A stretch of DNA of 64,000 bases from Neelides folsomi (Eukaryota; Arthropoda; Collembola; Neelipleona; Neelidae): positions 155,559-219,558 of the forward strand of contig JAQGBZ010000078.1 in NCBI GenBank assembly GCA_034687125.1, read 5' to 3'. This document shows positions 1 to 12,800 of this stretch, one piece after another (position 1 is the first letter of the stretch; every line of letters begins with the position of its first letter). Made by a program: the position numbers and the translations under genes. The notes beneath the pieces were generated by a model. That model did no database searches. It was given only the letters and a program-made list of their open reading frames with translations, and was not told the DNA's origin.

Positions 1-345
1 AAAGGCAGTTTCTAAGGATTGGAGCCTCCTTGTCAATACCAGAACGGGGGAGGAGAAGTTGTGAATCAAATCCGGAGAGTTCTGTTGCCAAGTCGGGGAA
101 TCTCTTCGACCCACCTCCGCTCTCACGTTCTTCCATTCTGTCACTCGGGGTCAGAAGTCTCAAGGCAAAACTCGACGATCATCGACTTCTTTCATCATCG
201 GCCTCCGCATGGTGATTCCTCTATTTATAATCTGGTGGTCTTAACTCGTAATTTGTCCTCCTCCGTCAGTTCCTCCTCCCTGCCCGTCCTCTTCTCATTC
301 GATCCGTGAATTCCTAATCACCTCTTTTCCATATCTCCTTCTGAG

Positions 346-424
346 GTAATTAGTAATTAGGAGTTCCAAAACCCTAATTCGATTATCTTATCGAAGGCAC
401 AATTAACCTTTCCCTTTTTTTCAG
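346..424 (+). other. candidate 79-nt intron in the GDAP2 5' leader
   Basis: The sequence begins GTAATT right after CTGAG and ends in a long T/C run followed by CAG. This is the strongest acceptor-like site upstream of the gene. Its size matches the neighbouring short introns (57-195 nt). No open reading frame clearly spans the junction, so the flanking exon would be untranslated. It could also be a chance match. Confidence 0.35.
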
Positions 425-804
425 GTAGGAGCCGTCGAGGAGCGATAGGTTTTGTACACACGAGTACAAACAATTAGACCTATTTAATTACTATTAAATA
501 GGGAGATACAAAGTGACACATAGACCTTTATTCTTAATATTGTTACGATTACAATTTCATAATTGCTCCTTTGTAAGTCATATGCTTTGAAGTATACGAG
601 TATTAAGGCTAGGCAATCATCGATCAACGAATCAAGTGAAATTGAACCCAACGAAAGAAACTTCCCTTGTAACAATACACACATAATATTTACCATTTTC
701 TATTTTCCTTCTCTTTTATTGACTCACAATCAGTGAGCAAATGCCACTCTTTGGAGTTAGAACACTCGAGTCTTAACTGGTTCAGTGTGGTCGGAGTATT
801 TAGT

Positions 805-812
805 TATAAATA
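805..812 (+). promoter_or_regulatory. candidate TATA box of GDAP2
   Basis: The perfect TATAAATA lies 109 nt upstream of the chosen ATG at 921, with TCATTC/TCATCC initiator-like motifs 17-25 nt downstream. In A+T-rich DNA such a match can occur by chance. Confidence 0.3.
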
Positions 813-920
813 GGAATTTTGTTCATTCATCCCGAGAGGAATTTGAGAGTCGTGGGAGGAGAAGAACCAGAAGACTTCAATTTCGGATTCCAAGTGAGGG
901 AATTAACAAGTGGGAAGATC

Positions 921-3900
921 ATGTCTGAGTCAGAGCTGATTCTCAAATGGTCCGAAATGGACATAAGCCATTTGGACGTGAGTTCGAGGAACTTGAGCAC
1001 GAAGAACTTTGAAACGAGTCCGTTTCAAATCGACCCAGTAATCAATAGCCGAGTTGCTTTATGGTGAGAACGAGGACGGAGGTTAAAGGACTTTATTGTA
1101 ATCATTAAAATGTTTATTAGGTTTGGAGAAGCTATGTCGCTCAAGGTTGATGGGATCACACAAACGACGGATGAACAGTTGGAGGGCTTTGGAGACGAGA
1201 TTATTAAAAGAACTGGCCCACATTATCCTTCCGAAGTTCGACACTCACTTCGGTCTATTCGGGTAATTTCCTCATTACCTATTCATTAATTGTGAAGATG
1301 TCGGAAAGGGCCTTGGGAGATGAGAGGAAATTGATGAGAATGTCAAGGAAGAAATAAAATATTTAATTTTACAGACAGGAGAAGCTCGCGTGGCTCCAAG
1401 TCACTCTTCACTCCCTTGTAGAAATTTAATTCTCACTGTGAGCCCGCGGTTTTCGGAAAAATATAAAACAGCGGCTGAGACGGCTCTCTTCAGCTGTTAT
1501 GTCTCCGTCCTTCAAAAGGGAAGTGAGAGGATGATGGGGGCAGTGGCGATTCCACCGCTCCATGTTGGGAAGACGACAGCGTTTCCAGACGAACTCGGTG
1601 CTCATGTAGCTGTTAGAACTGTTCGGCGGTTCCTGGAAAAAGGACTTGCTCAACCCCAACTGGTCATCCTTGCCGTCCCTCAACCTCAACTTTTTGAGTG
1701 AGTGATCCAAATTTTATAAAATTTATTTATTATTAAACCTAAAGTTCAATCGTGACTTATGACAATAATCGAGGTTTGGATCAACAGAATTGAAGAGTCA
1801 CTAGAACTAACTAAAAAATAATTTATTTTTATAATTTATTTCATTCAAATAAAATTAAATGGACTTCAATATTAATTCAATTTTTATTTTAGACTCTTTC
1901 AGACTCTCATGGTCTGTTACTTTCCTCGGGAGGCTTCACATGAAGACTTTGCTTGCAGTCGACTTCCATCCGAAATCGGTGACGAAGATGGAGCTCCGTG
2001 GCTCCCAGATCGCCGAATTCGAATTTTTTCCAATCCTGCGGAAACTCCTAGTCTCGATGATGAAAGAAGTATTCTTGACGACCTCAGTATGGATTTTACT
2101 AAAATGAAGGAAGACGTGGACAAAGAACGTCTTCTAAGTGATGGTCGGAATATTCGAAGGACCTTTTCGAGCATGAACGAAATGGAACGCCACATTGCAA
2201 TTGAAATAGAAGCAAAAGAGAGGTGATCAAATCTTTCATTCACTTTTTCCCACAACTAAAAGAAATTGGATGAATTTTTTTTATTGATTTAGCCAAGAAA
2301 GGATTCTTCGTCGAGCTCGATCTGAAGATTTATCCTCAGTTGCAAAAACAGGCTGCGTTTATCGAAGCGGTGCGGATCGATTGGGCCGGCAAGTGATTGT
2401 CGTTGTAGGCAAATGGTTTCGACCCGAAAATATTGATCTTGACAAAACTTTTCTTTTCCTCATCAAACTCCTGGATGAAATCAATGGGGAATACACAGTC
2501 ATTTACTTCCATACGGGAACAGAGGCCGAGAATCGCCCTTCTTTCCGTTGGATGAGAGCTGTCTATGACAACATGGAATATAGGTTCAAGAAAAATTTGA
2601 AGTCTCTCTGCATCATTCATCCAACCATGTGGACAAAGGTCAGCCAACTTTAATATTCCTCCTACTTCCGCCGTTTATGATTACGATGAAGGAAATGAAT
2701 TGCGCCGTTGGTTTTTATATCCCTTTTATGACCAACACTGTAATAAAATAAGGCGCCTTTAAAAACATTTTTGGCAGTTGTTCAAAAATATTAAATTATG
2801 TGTTCACCTTTGGAAAAGATGAACTATAAAAGAACCTATAAACTACCACTTTTACGTTCTAATATTCTTAATAGCCCAATCTATAATCTCTGTTAAAATA
2901 GGAACAAAATCATAATTAGTGGTAAAACTAGAACATATACTAAACGCTTATTAAACATTTTATGTTCTTTTCCACATGGAATAAAACAACCCTTAAAATC
3001 TTGAGCCCTTTGGAAGCAAACAATGAAACTTTCCTATAATATGACCTTCATAAAGGCCAAGTTGAAGGGTTAATAACAAGTGTAATAGAACTTGGAGTCA
3101 TTATAAGAATCATAACAAATGAAATTGATATTCGAAAGTGTTTAAGCGATAGGACGGAACAAAATATGGATAAACAACTTTCCCTTACAAAATGATACAT
3201 CGAAGGACATGGTCAAGTCTGATTGTTACTTCATTAGTAATAAATAAGTCATAATATTTATTATTGCAATTCTAATGTTCTCTATTTCTATCAAATACTT
3301 TTACTTATTATGAAACAATCCTACTATATATTATGGCTCATCAATCCAAAGAGCAATTTTGAATTTCTCATGTATTTTTTCTTACTATTATGCCAAAAGA
3401 GAAAGTGATTGCATAATTTGATTAATAACAACTTTATTTTTAGTTATATTAATAAGTCTGAATAAAGAATTTCCTACGTAGTGGATGCATTTGACATTTG
3501 TTGGAGCTTAAATCGGAAAAGTCGGGAATTTATGATGGAAAATTCATGAAATTTCTTAGGATATAAAATGCGATTGGGCTATACAAGTTAATAGGATTCT
3601 TTTAGTTCTTTAGCAGAGTCCTCGCGTTGGGGAAAACTGTTAGCTCAAAATGAAAATATAAATTCCTCATGAAATGTTTTTTCATAATACTCTTAATGGG
3701 AAGGATCTTTCCAAGTCTTGAAGAAAGTTAAAACAAATGGAGTCTTCCCTTCCATTCAGGCGAAGTCGATGAGAGTTTTTGAGGCCAAAAGACGTAACTT
3801 TCACTTTAAGATGAATTTGATTCTGGTGAATAGAAGCTGAAAAGAGAAGTCTTATCTAGAACGGATGAGTTTGAGATTAAGTCAGAAGGCACTCTGTTTG

Positions 3901-4686
3901 AATAAATTTTCTCCTTCCCCTCCCCTTTCATCTTCCGCTAAACTTTTTAAAAGGCAAAGTTTCTACATTAAGAAATGTAGGATGTGATGTTGAGACTGCA
4001 AAGAGAAAAAGGAACCTCATGATTTAATTAACTCTTCATTTAGCAACTATTTGCCATTTAAAGTTCCGTCTACCACACGTGTAAAGGTGAAAATGTCAAG
4101 GACATATATTGAACAATTTTCTTTCTCTTTATTGTTGACCTTGTTTGGATTTTAATACTTGGTGGTTTTCTCTCGCTCGCTTGAACATCAAAATCCAATA
4201 TTTGCTTAATTTCCTAGCCAGGCCTTCTGGAAGGATGGTTAAATTTATACAAAGAAGAAGGAAGAAATAAAACAATGATTAAAGAACATCATCCAAGAAC
4301 GTAAACTTGAATTGATTGAGCTTGAACAATGTTTGTTTACTCTACAAAACATTTTACGATCTGTCGCACTTTCGCTAATAAAATTCGAGATGAGCGTTCT
4401 AAATATAATAGTCTAGTTTGTTTGTGTATATTGAATAATGTTGTGAATTTATTTTCAGGTTTTGACTTGGTGGTTTACGACCTTCATGGCCCCTGCGATC
4501 AAAGCCAAAGTTCAAAACATTGGAGGGTTGCAAGAATTGTATGCTGTGATTGAACCATCGCAGCTTCAGATCCCGGCCTTCATAACTGAACATGACATTA
4601 CATTGAATGGATTCGGAGCTGTGGCTTATTCGCACAACCACTCTGCTGCTGGAACTCCGACGTCTCCCCGGACTCCGACCAAGTGA
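921..4686 (+). CDS. GDAP2: GDAP2 orthologue: macro domain plus CRAL-TRIO (Sec14) domain protein
   Basis: Six coding exons fit: 921-1063, 1121-1262, 1375-1697, 1893-2222, 2293-2638 and 4459-4686, giving 503 residues (human GDAP2 is close to 497). All introns are GT-AG and the frame is kept. Residues about 43-220 form a macro domain, with TGEARVAP, the RTVRRFLE helix and CYFPRE all in the family order. Residues about 320-480 match the CRAL-TRIO half: ARSEDLSSVA, GRQVIVVVGKW, VIYFHTGTE, KNLKSLCIIHPT and TWWFTTFM. The family is cytosolic and may bind lipid; its biochemical role is poorly defined. Human GDAP2 is linked to recessive cerebellar ataxia. The ATG at 921 is the first in frame after a stop at 807-809. 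The nucleotide-loop asparagines of the macro domain are replaced (residues 61-65 read TQTTD). The tail GTPTSPRTPTK is Ser/Thr/Pro-rich and could be phosphorylated. Family assignment is firm; the N-terminal 40 residues and the start are less so. Confidence 0.93.
2639..4458 (+). other. large fifth intron of GDAP2
   Basis: This 1.8-kb GT-AG intron (donor GTCAGC, acceptor ATTTTCAG) is about ten times longer than the other GDAP2 introns. It is A+T-rich and broken by stops in all frames. I see no nested gene, clear RNA or terminal-repeat element. It splits the CRAL-TRIO domain just before the TWWFTTF segment. Confidence 0.8.
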
Positions 4687-5025
4687 CGAAGAATGAGTGC
4701 GGAGTTCGCATAAATGACTACAACTATGAAGCTCTCATATTTACAACTCATGACGAGTTACACCGAATACCAAAACGAACCCTTTTGAACAAAGAATTCA
4801 CTCTCGTGTGATCTCTTTTTAGTCATTGCTTAATATTTAATTGTTTAGCCTAGGATGGTTAGATAATGATCATTTTATCTGTGAATAACAAACGTTGGCC
4901 TTTTAAACCTTATACTAAAATAACTAATAGGAATAATATTTCTCAATGTTAAGGATTTACTCATTACAACGTGTACTTTGCGTGGAGGTACTCGTAGTCT
5001 CACTAAAATGGTACTTGACGAGTTT

Positions 5026-5031
5026 AATAAA
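5026..5031 (+). terminator. candidate polyadenylation signal of GDAP2
   Basis: This is the first AATAAA after the GDAP2 stop codon, about 340 nt downstream. A second lies at 5138-5143. T-rich DNA follows. It is a motif match only. Confidence 0.4.
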
Positions 5032-5681
5032 AAATATAATTATATTTATTATATTATGAAAATTATGATTAATGACAATTGTTGGATTTTCTTTTTAAAA
5101 GAAGAAAAGACGAACAGGCACTGGAATGGTGCTACTAAATAAAATATAAAATTAACTCTAATTATTGGTTTATATTAAATTGAATGTTGTAATTGTATTA
5201 CTTAATAAATACTATTAAACAATTTAATCATGTTATAAATGTAGGTTAATTCTCATTATTAAACATTTTGAATTAATCAAAATGTCGATTAATTAATCAG
5301 GGTAAGGTCTAAAAATCCTTTCAAATGTTTTCTATAAAAAACAACCAAAAAATGTATAAAAAATTTTCGCTATTGAATGTCCTTTGCACAAATACTTTTA
5401 AATGTAGTTCTTCGCACAAGAATGTTTAGAAAGGGTTTAAGGATCTTACAATTTCACTTAATAGGTTGTAATCACTTGAGTCTACTAGTGCAGTTGTGCA
5501 AAAAAACCTGAGCAATAATATGAATAATTGAAAGGAATAGATAGGTCGAGTGTAGAATTGTTAATCATTAAAATTCTTCATTCATGTTAAGAATGACGAC
5601 GAGTTGACGTGCCTCTTTTAAAATAATTTCTAATAAATTTAATACTACTTAAATGTATACTAGGGCCAATGCCTACGAAAG

Positions 5682-5697
5682 TCCTAGTGCACTAGGA
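5682..5697. repeat. 16-bp perfect palindrome
   Basis: TCCTAGTGCACTAGGA equals its own reverse complement over all 16 bases. It could be a dimeric protein-binding site. No family of factors is assigned. Confidence 0.7.
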
Positions 5698-5896
5698 GTT
5701 TGACGGAACTTTAGATTGTGACTTAATTCATAATTTATTATTAGGTAACATGTTAAATTGTTTGAGGAAAGGTATTACATAGCATATAGGTATACTTAGA
5801 GAATCGTCAATCAACTTTCGTCCAACTCTTTGTCAGAATGAGGGAGTTTTCAATCTTTTATCTATTCGACTATCAGTTGTGAATATCAACTCAATC

Positions 5897-5914
5897 GTAT
5901 GTATGTATGTATGT
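5897..5914. repeat. (GTAT)n microsatellite
   Basis: Four GTAT units run on into GTAC. A short simple repeat that may vary in length. Confidence 0.8.
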
Positions 5915-6624
5915 ACATCGAACGTACATTGAAGTACTGCGTACATTTGTTTAATGAAAATGACAAACCTTAACTAAAAAATAACTTCTAGCCATTCTTA
6001 ACTTTAGAACTTCTTGGTTTATTCGTACAAGTCAATTTAAAGAAAAATAAGTTGAGGTTTTAAAAGTTAACTATTTCAACTCTTGTTCTCTATTATTTAT
6101 AAGAATAATTGTATTTTAATGCCTTCAATTTACATTCTAATAATTTTTTCATATCAATTTACTTATTGTTAGTAAATATAAGCTTTTATGCATCATAATT
6201 TTACATTACTAATTTGCTATTTGACTGGCTAACATTAAGATCTTTTATTGTTTGACTGATTATACTTTAATTTTAAGCTTTTAATATTTAATGTGAGCAA
6301 TAATGCATGAATTTTAAAATAATATGCTGTAATACTATTTAATAGTGAGAGCATTTACATGTGCAAATATCTGAAGAATTGGATTGAGCAATAAATGAAG
6401 AAACGAACATGCTAGAAAAATGATATTCCTAAAGAGTTGAAAGTGAAGTTTAATAATTAAATAAGAAAGTGTTAAGACGTGAAGCGTCAAATTTACCAAA
6501 ACGTAGCACCAGATTTTAATTTTATTACAATGAAACATTGAATCGCATTAATGACATTACAATCAGTTTATTAATATGTAAACACAAAAATCCTCCTTGA
6601 CATTTCATACAGTGAATTGAATGT

Positions 6625-6860
6625 TAAAGTAATGGAATCTTCAATAAGTCATGATCAATTCCGATTACAATTTTTTTTTCAATTATATCTATATTGTAAT
6701 TGTCCATTTAAAAGGAAATAAAAGATTTATGATTTACTTCAAACCATAAGCAAATCAACCAGGATATATACATTTACATGTAAATAGAATATTACAAATT
6801 CGAAAAAATAAAAATTGTAATCGGCATTGATTATGACTTATTGAAGATTCCAATACTTAA
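6625..6860. mobile_element. MITE-like element with ~50-bp terminal inverted repeats
   Basis: Positions 6625-6674 and 6811-6860 are reverse complements at 46 of 50 positions. They flank a 136-nt A+T-rich centre without coding capacity. Long imperfect terminal repeats around a short noncoding core are typical of a non-autonomous DNA transposon or foldback element. TTAA occurs at both outer edges (6624-6627 and 6857-6860), which would suit a TTAA-target family, but the alignment there is off by one base and TTAA is common in such DNA. It could instead be a locus that makes a long RNA hairpin. Confidence 0.65.
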
Positions 6861-6861
6861 A

Positions 6862-9800
6862 AGATCCTTACATGGGTACTTCCAGCTTGAAATGTTTATT
6901 ATTGAAGTAACGAGGATGATTTTATGGGTAATAAAACACTTAATTCAAAGTTTTTACAGTCGAAATGAATTCATTCCATCACGAAACAACATTACTTACC
7001 GATAAGAAATATAATACACACACGCACACACTTTGGCTCATAAGAAAATACGAATACAATACTATTATGAATTTTTTACAAGTGCCAATGCTTTATTTAA
7101 GTTTGAAAGCCTAATTGAACTTAATACTTATTAATTGAATAGCTTTTCAAATTTATTTTATTACCATTTATTCTGGTATGGTATTCATTCACTATGCACA
7201 TTTATATTATCCGGTCATTAGAAAATAAACTGGCTGAATCGTCAATATTAAAAAGATTGAGTTCCAATTATTGCCGGGCTCGAACAACGCCTTGGGACGA
7301 GAGCGCCCGGGCGTTCATTGAGCAATACGGCATTACGGCATATAAATTTTAGTTAAATGATGGATGTAAATAATAAATACACAATTTAATTTAATTAATG
7401 TTGAATGAAAATTGAGGCCCTTGCATCCTACACACATCATCTCCATTTCAAAGGACATTCCACATTGATTGATGAGGAAAGGAACAATTCACTCTTGCAC
7501 TTTCATCCTTCGACCTCATCCCACCTCCCTTGAAATCGAATCTCGTATTGGATAGAGAGATGAACCATCTTGAGCTCCACAAAGACCCTCCGTCGTCTGT
7601 CAATTACAAAATGCATTCTCTCTCTTCCTCTCACTATCACTCGACCGCCTCGACTCTTAATGGAAGAGATGGAACGAGGGACGTTGGAAATTTCAAATGA
7701 ATCCTCTCCATCACTCTTCCTTTCCACTCAAATTGAAAGCTCTTGCCTCAAGCTTGTCGAGATACGCCTCTACACACATACCAACACACCATATGACATC
7801 CCATTAAAAAATGCATCATCCATATACGAACCGGTAAGAGCCCCCACGAAACAAACGATGCAATTCTATTTAATATAAATGCCCGTTCTACCATTCTTCA
7901 GATATACCTACACATCATCTACATCAATCCCCTTAATATGAAGGAGAATAAAAAGGAGAATTAAATTATCATTTTTATAAAAGCCTCCATTTTTCTACCT
8001 ACCTGTAGTTTCAAAAGTATCTTTAATTCATTGTTCAATTACATCACAATTGAGGAATTGAGGGTTGATTCAAGTTTTAAATTAGCCAGAGGAAATTAGC
8101 ATCAAACTTGATTAAAAGTCAGGATAAAAAAGGATAAGTAATGGGCATGAAATATGTGAGCTTTTTATATTACAATGCAATTTTTAATTCTAAGCATTTA
8201 ATACATGGAAAATTTGATTATCACATATAATCCCCAATACAATTACAAGGGCTGAACATGACTGATTTGTGACCTACGGCGCACTTTTCTCGAGGGGCCG
8301 TTGTTTACGAACTTCCCTCATTATCAATTTTCTATGGAAGGATTTGGAAAATGATGTGGGCAAATGCGTATTTGGGCGAAGTAATTAAAGGTAGTTGGGA
8401 GAGAGGTATTTTTGAGTTATATAATCCTATGAATGAGCCCACGATGTGTAGTTTTGGCTCAGGGACCGACGGCCTTGCTCTAGAGCTCAAGGGATGGGAG
8501 ACCAAATCTCGCCAAATTCTCCACAAAAGATGTATGTGGTGCTGTTGATCATTTGGCCGGCTCTTCCTACCACCTTATTTTCAATTCACAATACCTCAAG
8601 TTCGGATCTCCATCTCATTACCAGAAGGGTTTTAAAGATGGATAATGGCCCTTGGGCCTAGCTTCAGTGAAAATGGACTTCATGATTTTTAATGCTAAAA
8701 TATTTAACCTCCCATTATTCATCTTTAGACAATTCAGATCAATATCATGATGAAGAATTACATTACATTATATATATTTTTTCATTTCTTTCACCTTCGT
8801 AAAAAAATAACAAGCGAGGTAATTTTTATATTAATGCATTCATATTGCCATATTATGAGCATAAAAACTTGCAGGATCTTGGGGCAGACGAGGAGCAGAC
8901 TTTAAATATGTTATTAAGCATTAGATTATATAGCATAAATCTTATTTAATGCACGGTGAATGATTCGCAGATTGTAAAGTATATTATATTAAGTGAGTAG
9001 TGAAGAATCTATTGGGGGTAAAGATATTATAGTAATACAAAAAGAAAGGGGATGAGTCGGCTTTAAGTTAAAGTATGTAATTTGCATTTAGAGTCAATTG
9101 TAAGAAGGGTTAAGGGTATGTACAGATATCAATATTATATTTATTATGTAGCAATTGAAATAATAAGATTTCTCACGCAAATTTCAAATTATATTCTTCA
9201 TAAGTTCTTTTATTGATCGCTATTGATCCCTTCTTGAAGTCAGCTTGACCGAATTAAGTATTACATATTTTGAGTGATTTTTATAATTATAAAGAATTTT
9301 GAACGTATTGACCTGGATTTTCCTCAAGGTGAGCGGAGTCGTCCACCTCGCATCACTTTCCTTCTCCTTTCCTTTTTCTAAATTTATGGCCACTGTTCAT
9401 AATATCCAACTTTAGGGAGGAGAATGAATACAATGGCCGGTGTGGTCGCCGACTTTTGTCTCCGTTTTTCATCCAAATGTCAAGAATCCGTCGATCGTTC
9501 GATCGTAAAAGCTTTTCGTCTGGTCTCGAACTTAACATCATTTAGAAATCTTCCCACGACATCGCTCCAATTTTAACTAATGCTATAGTGGATAAATTAA
9601 GTAAACATCATTTTGGTATTTAAGTAGAACAAAAATCGTTTTTTTATTGTTTATTCTCTAACTATAAATTATAATGTAAATAATATAATTTTAATATAAT
9701 TTTAATAAAATAATAAAAACGTATTATTTATGCGACACTGGTTTTATCATCTTAAATGTAATTTAAGAATTCCTTTGAACTTCCTATTAACGTCATCATG

Positions 9801-12800
9801 GATCACTTTCATTCGCTCTGACAGCCAGAGAAAATTGAATTTTCAAGGTCTATTCATTAAATGCCATACACGAAATGTCAAATTTGGCAAGTAGCTATTT
9901 ATTATTTTGAATGATCACTAACTACAGATATAATATATAAGTTGTTGAGTATGAGTTGAATGATTCACGTGTAATTTGAGCAATAATAATAATTTGTACT
10001 ACTAATCTATAATTCATTCTTTGAACTTAGTTATGATCAATGGATTATTATATAACAAAAGGCTTTGTGGTACAATGTTTGGTTTTAACAGTTAGATCGA
10101 ATCATTTTTTCATTAATTCAACAAATCACTCCAATAAGGAAGTAAAAATAAGAAGTGACAAGTTGACCCAAGGATTGTTTATATTTTTTATGGTCGATTA
10201 GACTCTATGGAGTAATGTGATGTTAAAAGTATAGGCATAATGAACCAAATCCCGTCCGACCTTTTAAAGAACTTATGAAGGCTCTTTCAGGATCAGCGAG
10301 TTTTAAGAACTTTACTTGTGAACCTCAAGTGGCGCAAGGGTGAGGATTAAGGCTGGGTGGGGAGAATTGGAAATAGACACGTAACCTTGATTGTCTCCAG
10401 GGACTTTCCTTTTCCTTCCCTTTCAATCACCTCCACAGTGACAGTCGGATAGAAACGACCAACTTCTCTGCCCAGCTTCTTTCGTGCCTTTGGAGAAGGT
10501 CGGTGGACGAAACGTAAAACCAGCTGGGAAATTATTTGGAAAACAGTCACCTTATTCTTATTTAACTTATACTTACAGATATTCATCAGCATACAATTTA
10601 AACCCCTTCCGAGAATATCTATACTTATACATTTAAGTATAAATATTAGTATTTAGCCAGTAGGCATTTTGGTATACAACCTGTATATTGGAAAAGAGTG
10701 GACAAGGGTTTAGATCTTTAGATGGATTTTACAAGGGTTCTTTTCCCTCTTGAGGAACTAACATGTAAGTACCAGTATGTGTATTCCATTACATTTTATC
10801 TCTTTAAGAACTCTGTTTACGACAAGAATAGCTTCATTTCCATCCTAAGGGGATTGTATAGGAAAAGATGGGTGGGAGTGGATGCGGAGGAAATAATGTC
10901 CCAACACGAGGCGACCTCATGTCCGCAACAATTAAAAGTCAACACTCAAGGAATTGCATTTGTTCAAGCTCCTACAAGTTTTCCAGTTTTATCCTTCTAT
11001 TTTTCTATGTTTAATCTCAAACATTTCCATGCGTAAATTGGACCAACAACAGCAACTCGTGGATATTTATTTTTTACCATATTTATAACCTGCTTGTGTA
11101 ATTATAGCACAAATTTAAATACATTTAGTTTGGGCGGAGACGCATTTAACCAAATATTCATATTATAAATATTATGATGGCTATATAATTGGCTATACAA
11201 ACTCCAAGTACACCAACGATGATTGATACTTAATTTGTTAACTTATTAATCAATTTTTGACTCAATTACATTCTTCCAGAGTTGATGTTGCTTTTGGGCG
11301 TGGAAGAAAACTACAATGCGTTGAGATCTCCCTTTAAAAAAATTTGAGTAGGGCCATTAGAGCTCGTTCAAGAATAGTTATTAGAATAGAAGAAGAAATA
11401 AAGGTTATGAGATGTACGCGATTTACGACTCTTATTTTCGGGACCCAAGGTAAACCAGTCAAAAGGAGTTTTCATGATTATAGGATGAGATAGACAAGAT
11501 CGATCCTTTGAATCGCTCCCCTGGCCAAAAATAGGTAGACCCTCCTTTTCCCCTATCTTCTTTAAAGCATTACCTTTGCAATTAAACTCCTCACCCTCAC
11601 GACTCCTCTCTATGGATCTGGTTCGAGAGCCAAGTGGCCTGGGCAACTTCTTCTCCATCACACAACCTCCGAGTCATTCCTTTGTATTCAAACATCTCGC
11701 ACACACCTTCATGGGTTTTTTTCTCCCATTTGTTTGTAAAGCTCCTTTCTCACTTGCAATTATTCTTATAAACACACATTAGCCGACCAAGAGCTCTCTG
11801 GAGTATTACAGGTTGAGAGGTCTTCTACATTACTATGCACAATAACTTGTTGTTGAAAGGTACAAAATTCGATATCTTGTGTTAACTTGTGTAGTAAGTG
11901 GATATAAGTCGAAGTATATCGACCGGCTTAGCGATCCGTTCAAAAGATATATGATTATTATATCCAGTTGAGATATATATTACAACAGCCTGGAGAAGTT
12001 TATAAGATCGGGTTTGGCCGTTTATGCAATGAAAACATTTTATTTCCTTTATACAACCCTTAGGGAAACTGCTGAGGAGAATTTTTTCTTCTTCAAAGTC
12101 AACAGTTGACATTGACAGTTGGGAGGTAGAGAATTTTTAAAGGAAGGTCATTTGAAATTTTAACCTTTTCGCTTTTGACTCCAAGAATTACATACACAAG
12201 TTACACAACATAAATTTTTTGCATCATTGTGACCAAATGGAAAAGTCCCTTAAGATAAATCTATGTTAGCAAAGGCGATGAGCGAAGGAGATAAATAATA
12301 GCGGTGATGTGAAGTATATTACAACTGGAAGTTATTTGAATTCATCCCTTGTCCATCTTCCCTATACTGGAAAATCCGGAATTGTGGGAATGAAATAAAG
12401 ATGGGATCACTTTGAGATTTCCCCGAGAGTCAACAAGTCGAAATGGATCTTTCATGCACCGGCTCATCTGTCGGAAATTGGTTTTTCTCATAACTGCAGT
12501 TCCTCAAGGCTTAATGAATTTATCTGTCTTATTACTTGACTACCTTGATAAAAAAGGAAGATAAGATTCTCAACGTCATTCATTAAAGGGTTGGAAAGTG
12601 CTGCATTAATTTCTCGTTACGGACCAACTTCATCGTTTCAATTTAGCCCTTCTCTCAATACTACATTTTAAATGAGCATAATAAAGAATTCATCCTCATT
12701 TCCATACAGCATTTTAATAAATCAAAAATAGCTATTCGAAGAGATCTCGTGGTGGGCAGTAATAGGGAACAGACTCACGACTTCATTATTATAACCTCAT

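Larger units (their letters stand above)
1..920 (+). promoter_or_regulatory. upstream region of GDAP2 with candidate noncoding exon and core promoter parts
   Basis: No convincing coding gene is seen here; positions 1-330 are GC-richer than the rest. Two models for the GDAP2 5' end compete. In the first, transcription starts near the TCAGTT motif at 266-271, downstream of TATTTATAA at 222-230. A small intron at 346-424 (donor GAG|GTAATT, acceptor in a pyrimidine run ending TTTTTTTCAG) is then removed, possibly with a second acceptor at 731-733. In the second, TATAAATA at 805-812 drives a start near 830 and gives an unspliced leader of about 90 nt. If the first model holds, an 11-codon upstream reading frame (741-776) lies in the leader. 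The direct repeat TAATTAGTAATTAG at 347-360 offers two homeodomain-type cores. Confidence 0.4.
4687..6620. other. GDAP2 3' flank and start of gene desert
   Basis: A+T-rich DNA with no supportable exon. It holds two perfect palindromes, GATTAATTAATC at 5287-5298 and a 16-bp one at 5682-5697, plus a short (GTAT)n tract at 5897-5914. Nothing else stands out. Confidence 0.6.

Noticed and set aside
19-309. 96-codon + strand frame at the window start
   Set aside because: No domain, no true start codon context, and better explained as promoter or leader DNA of GDAP2.
5287-5298. GATTAATTAATC palindrome as a special site
   Set aside because: A+T-only palindromes of this length are common by chance in this composition; kept only as a note.
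11368-11661. 97-codon minus-strand frame
   Set aside because: No recognisable family, no clear splice partners, and opposite-strand frames are equally open nearby.
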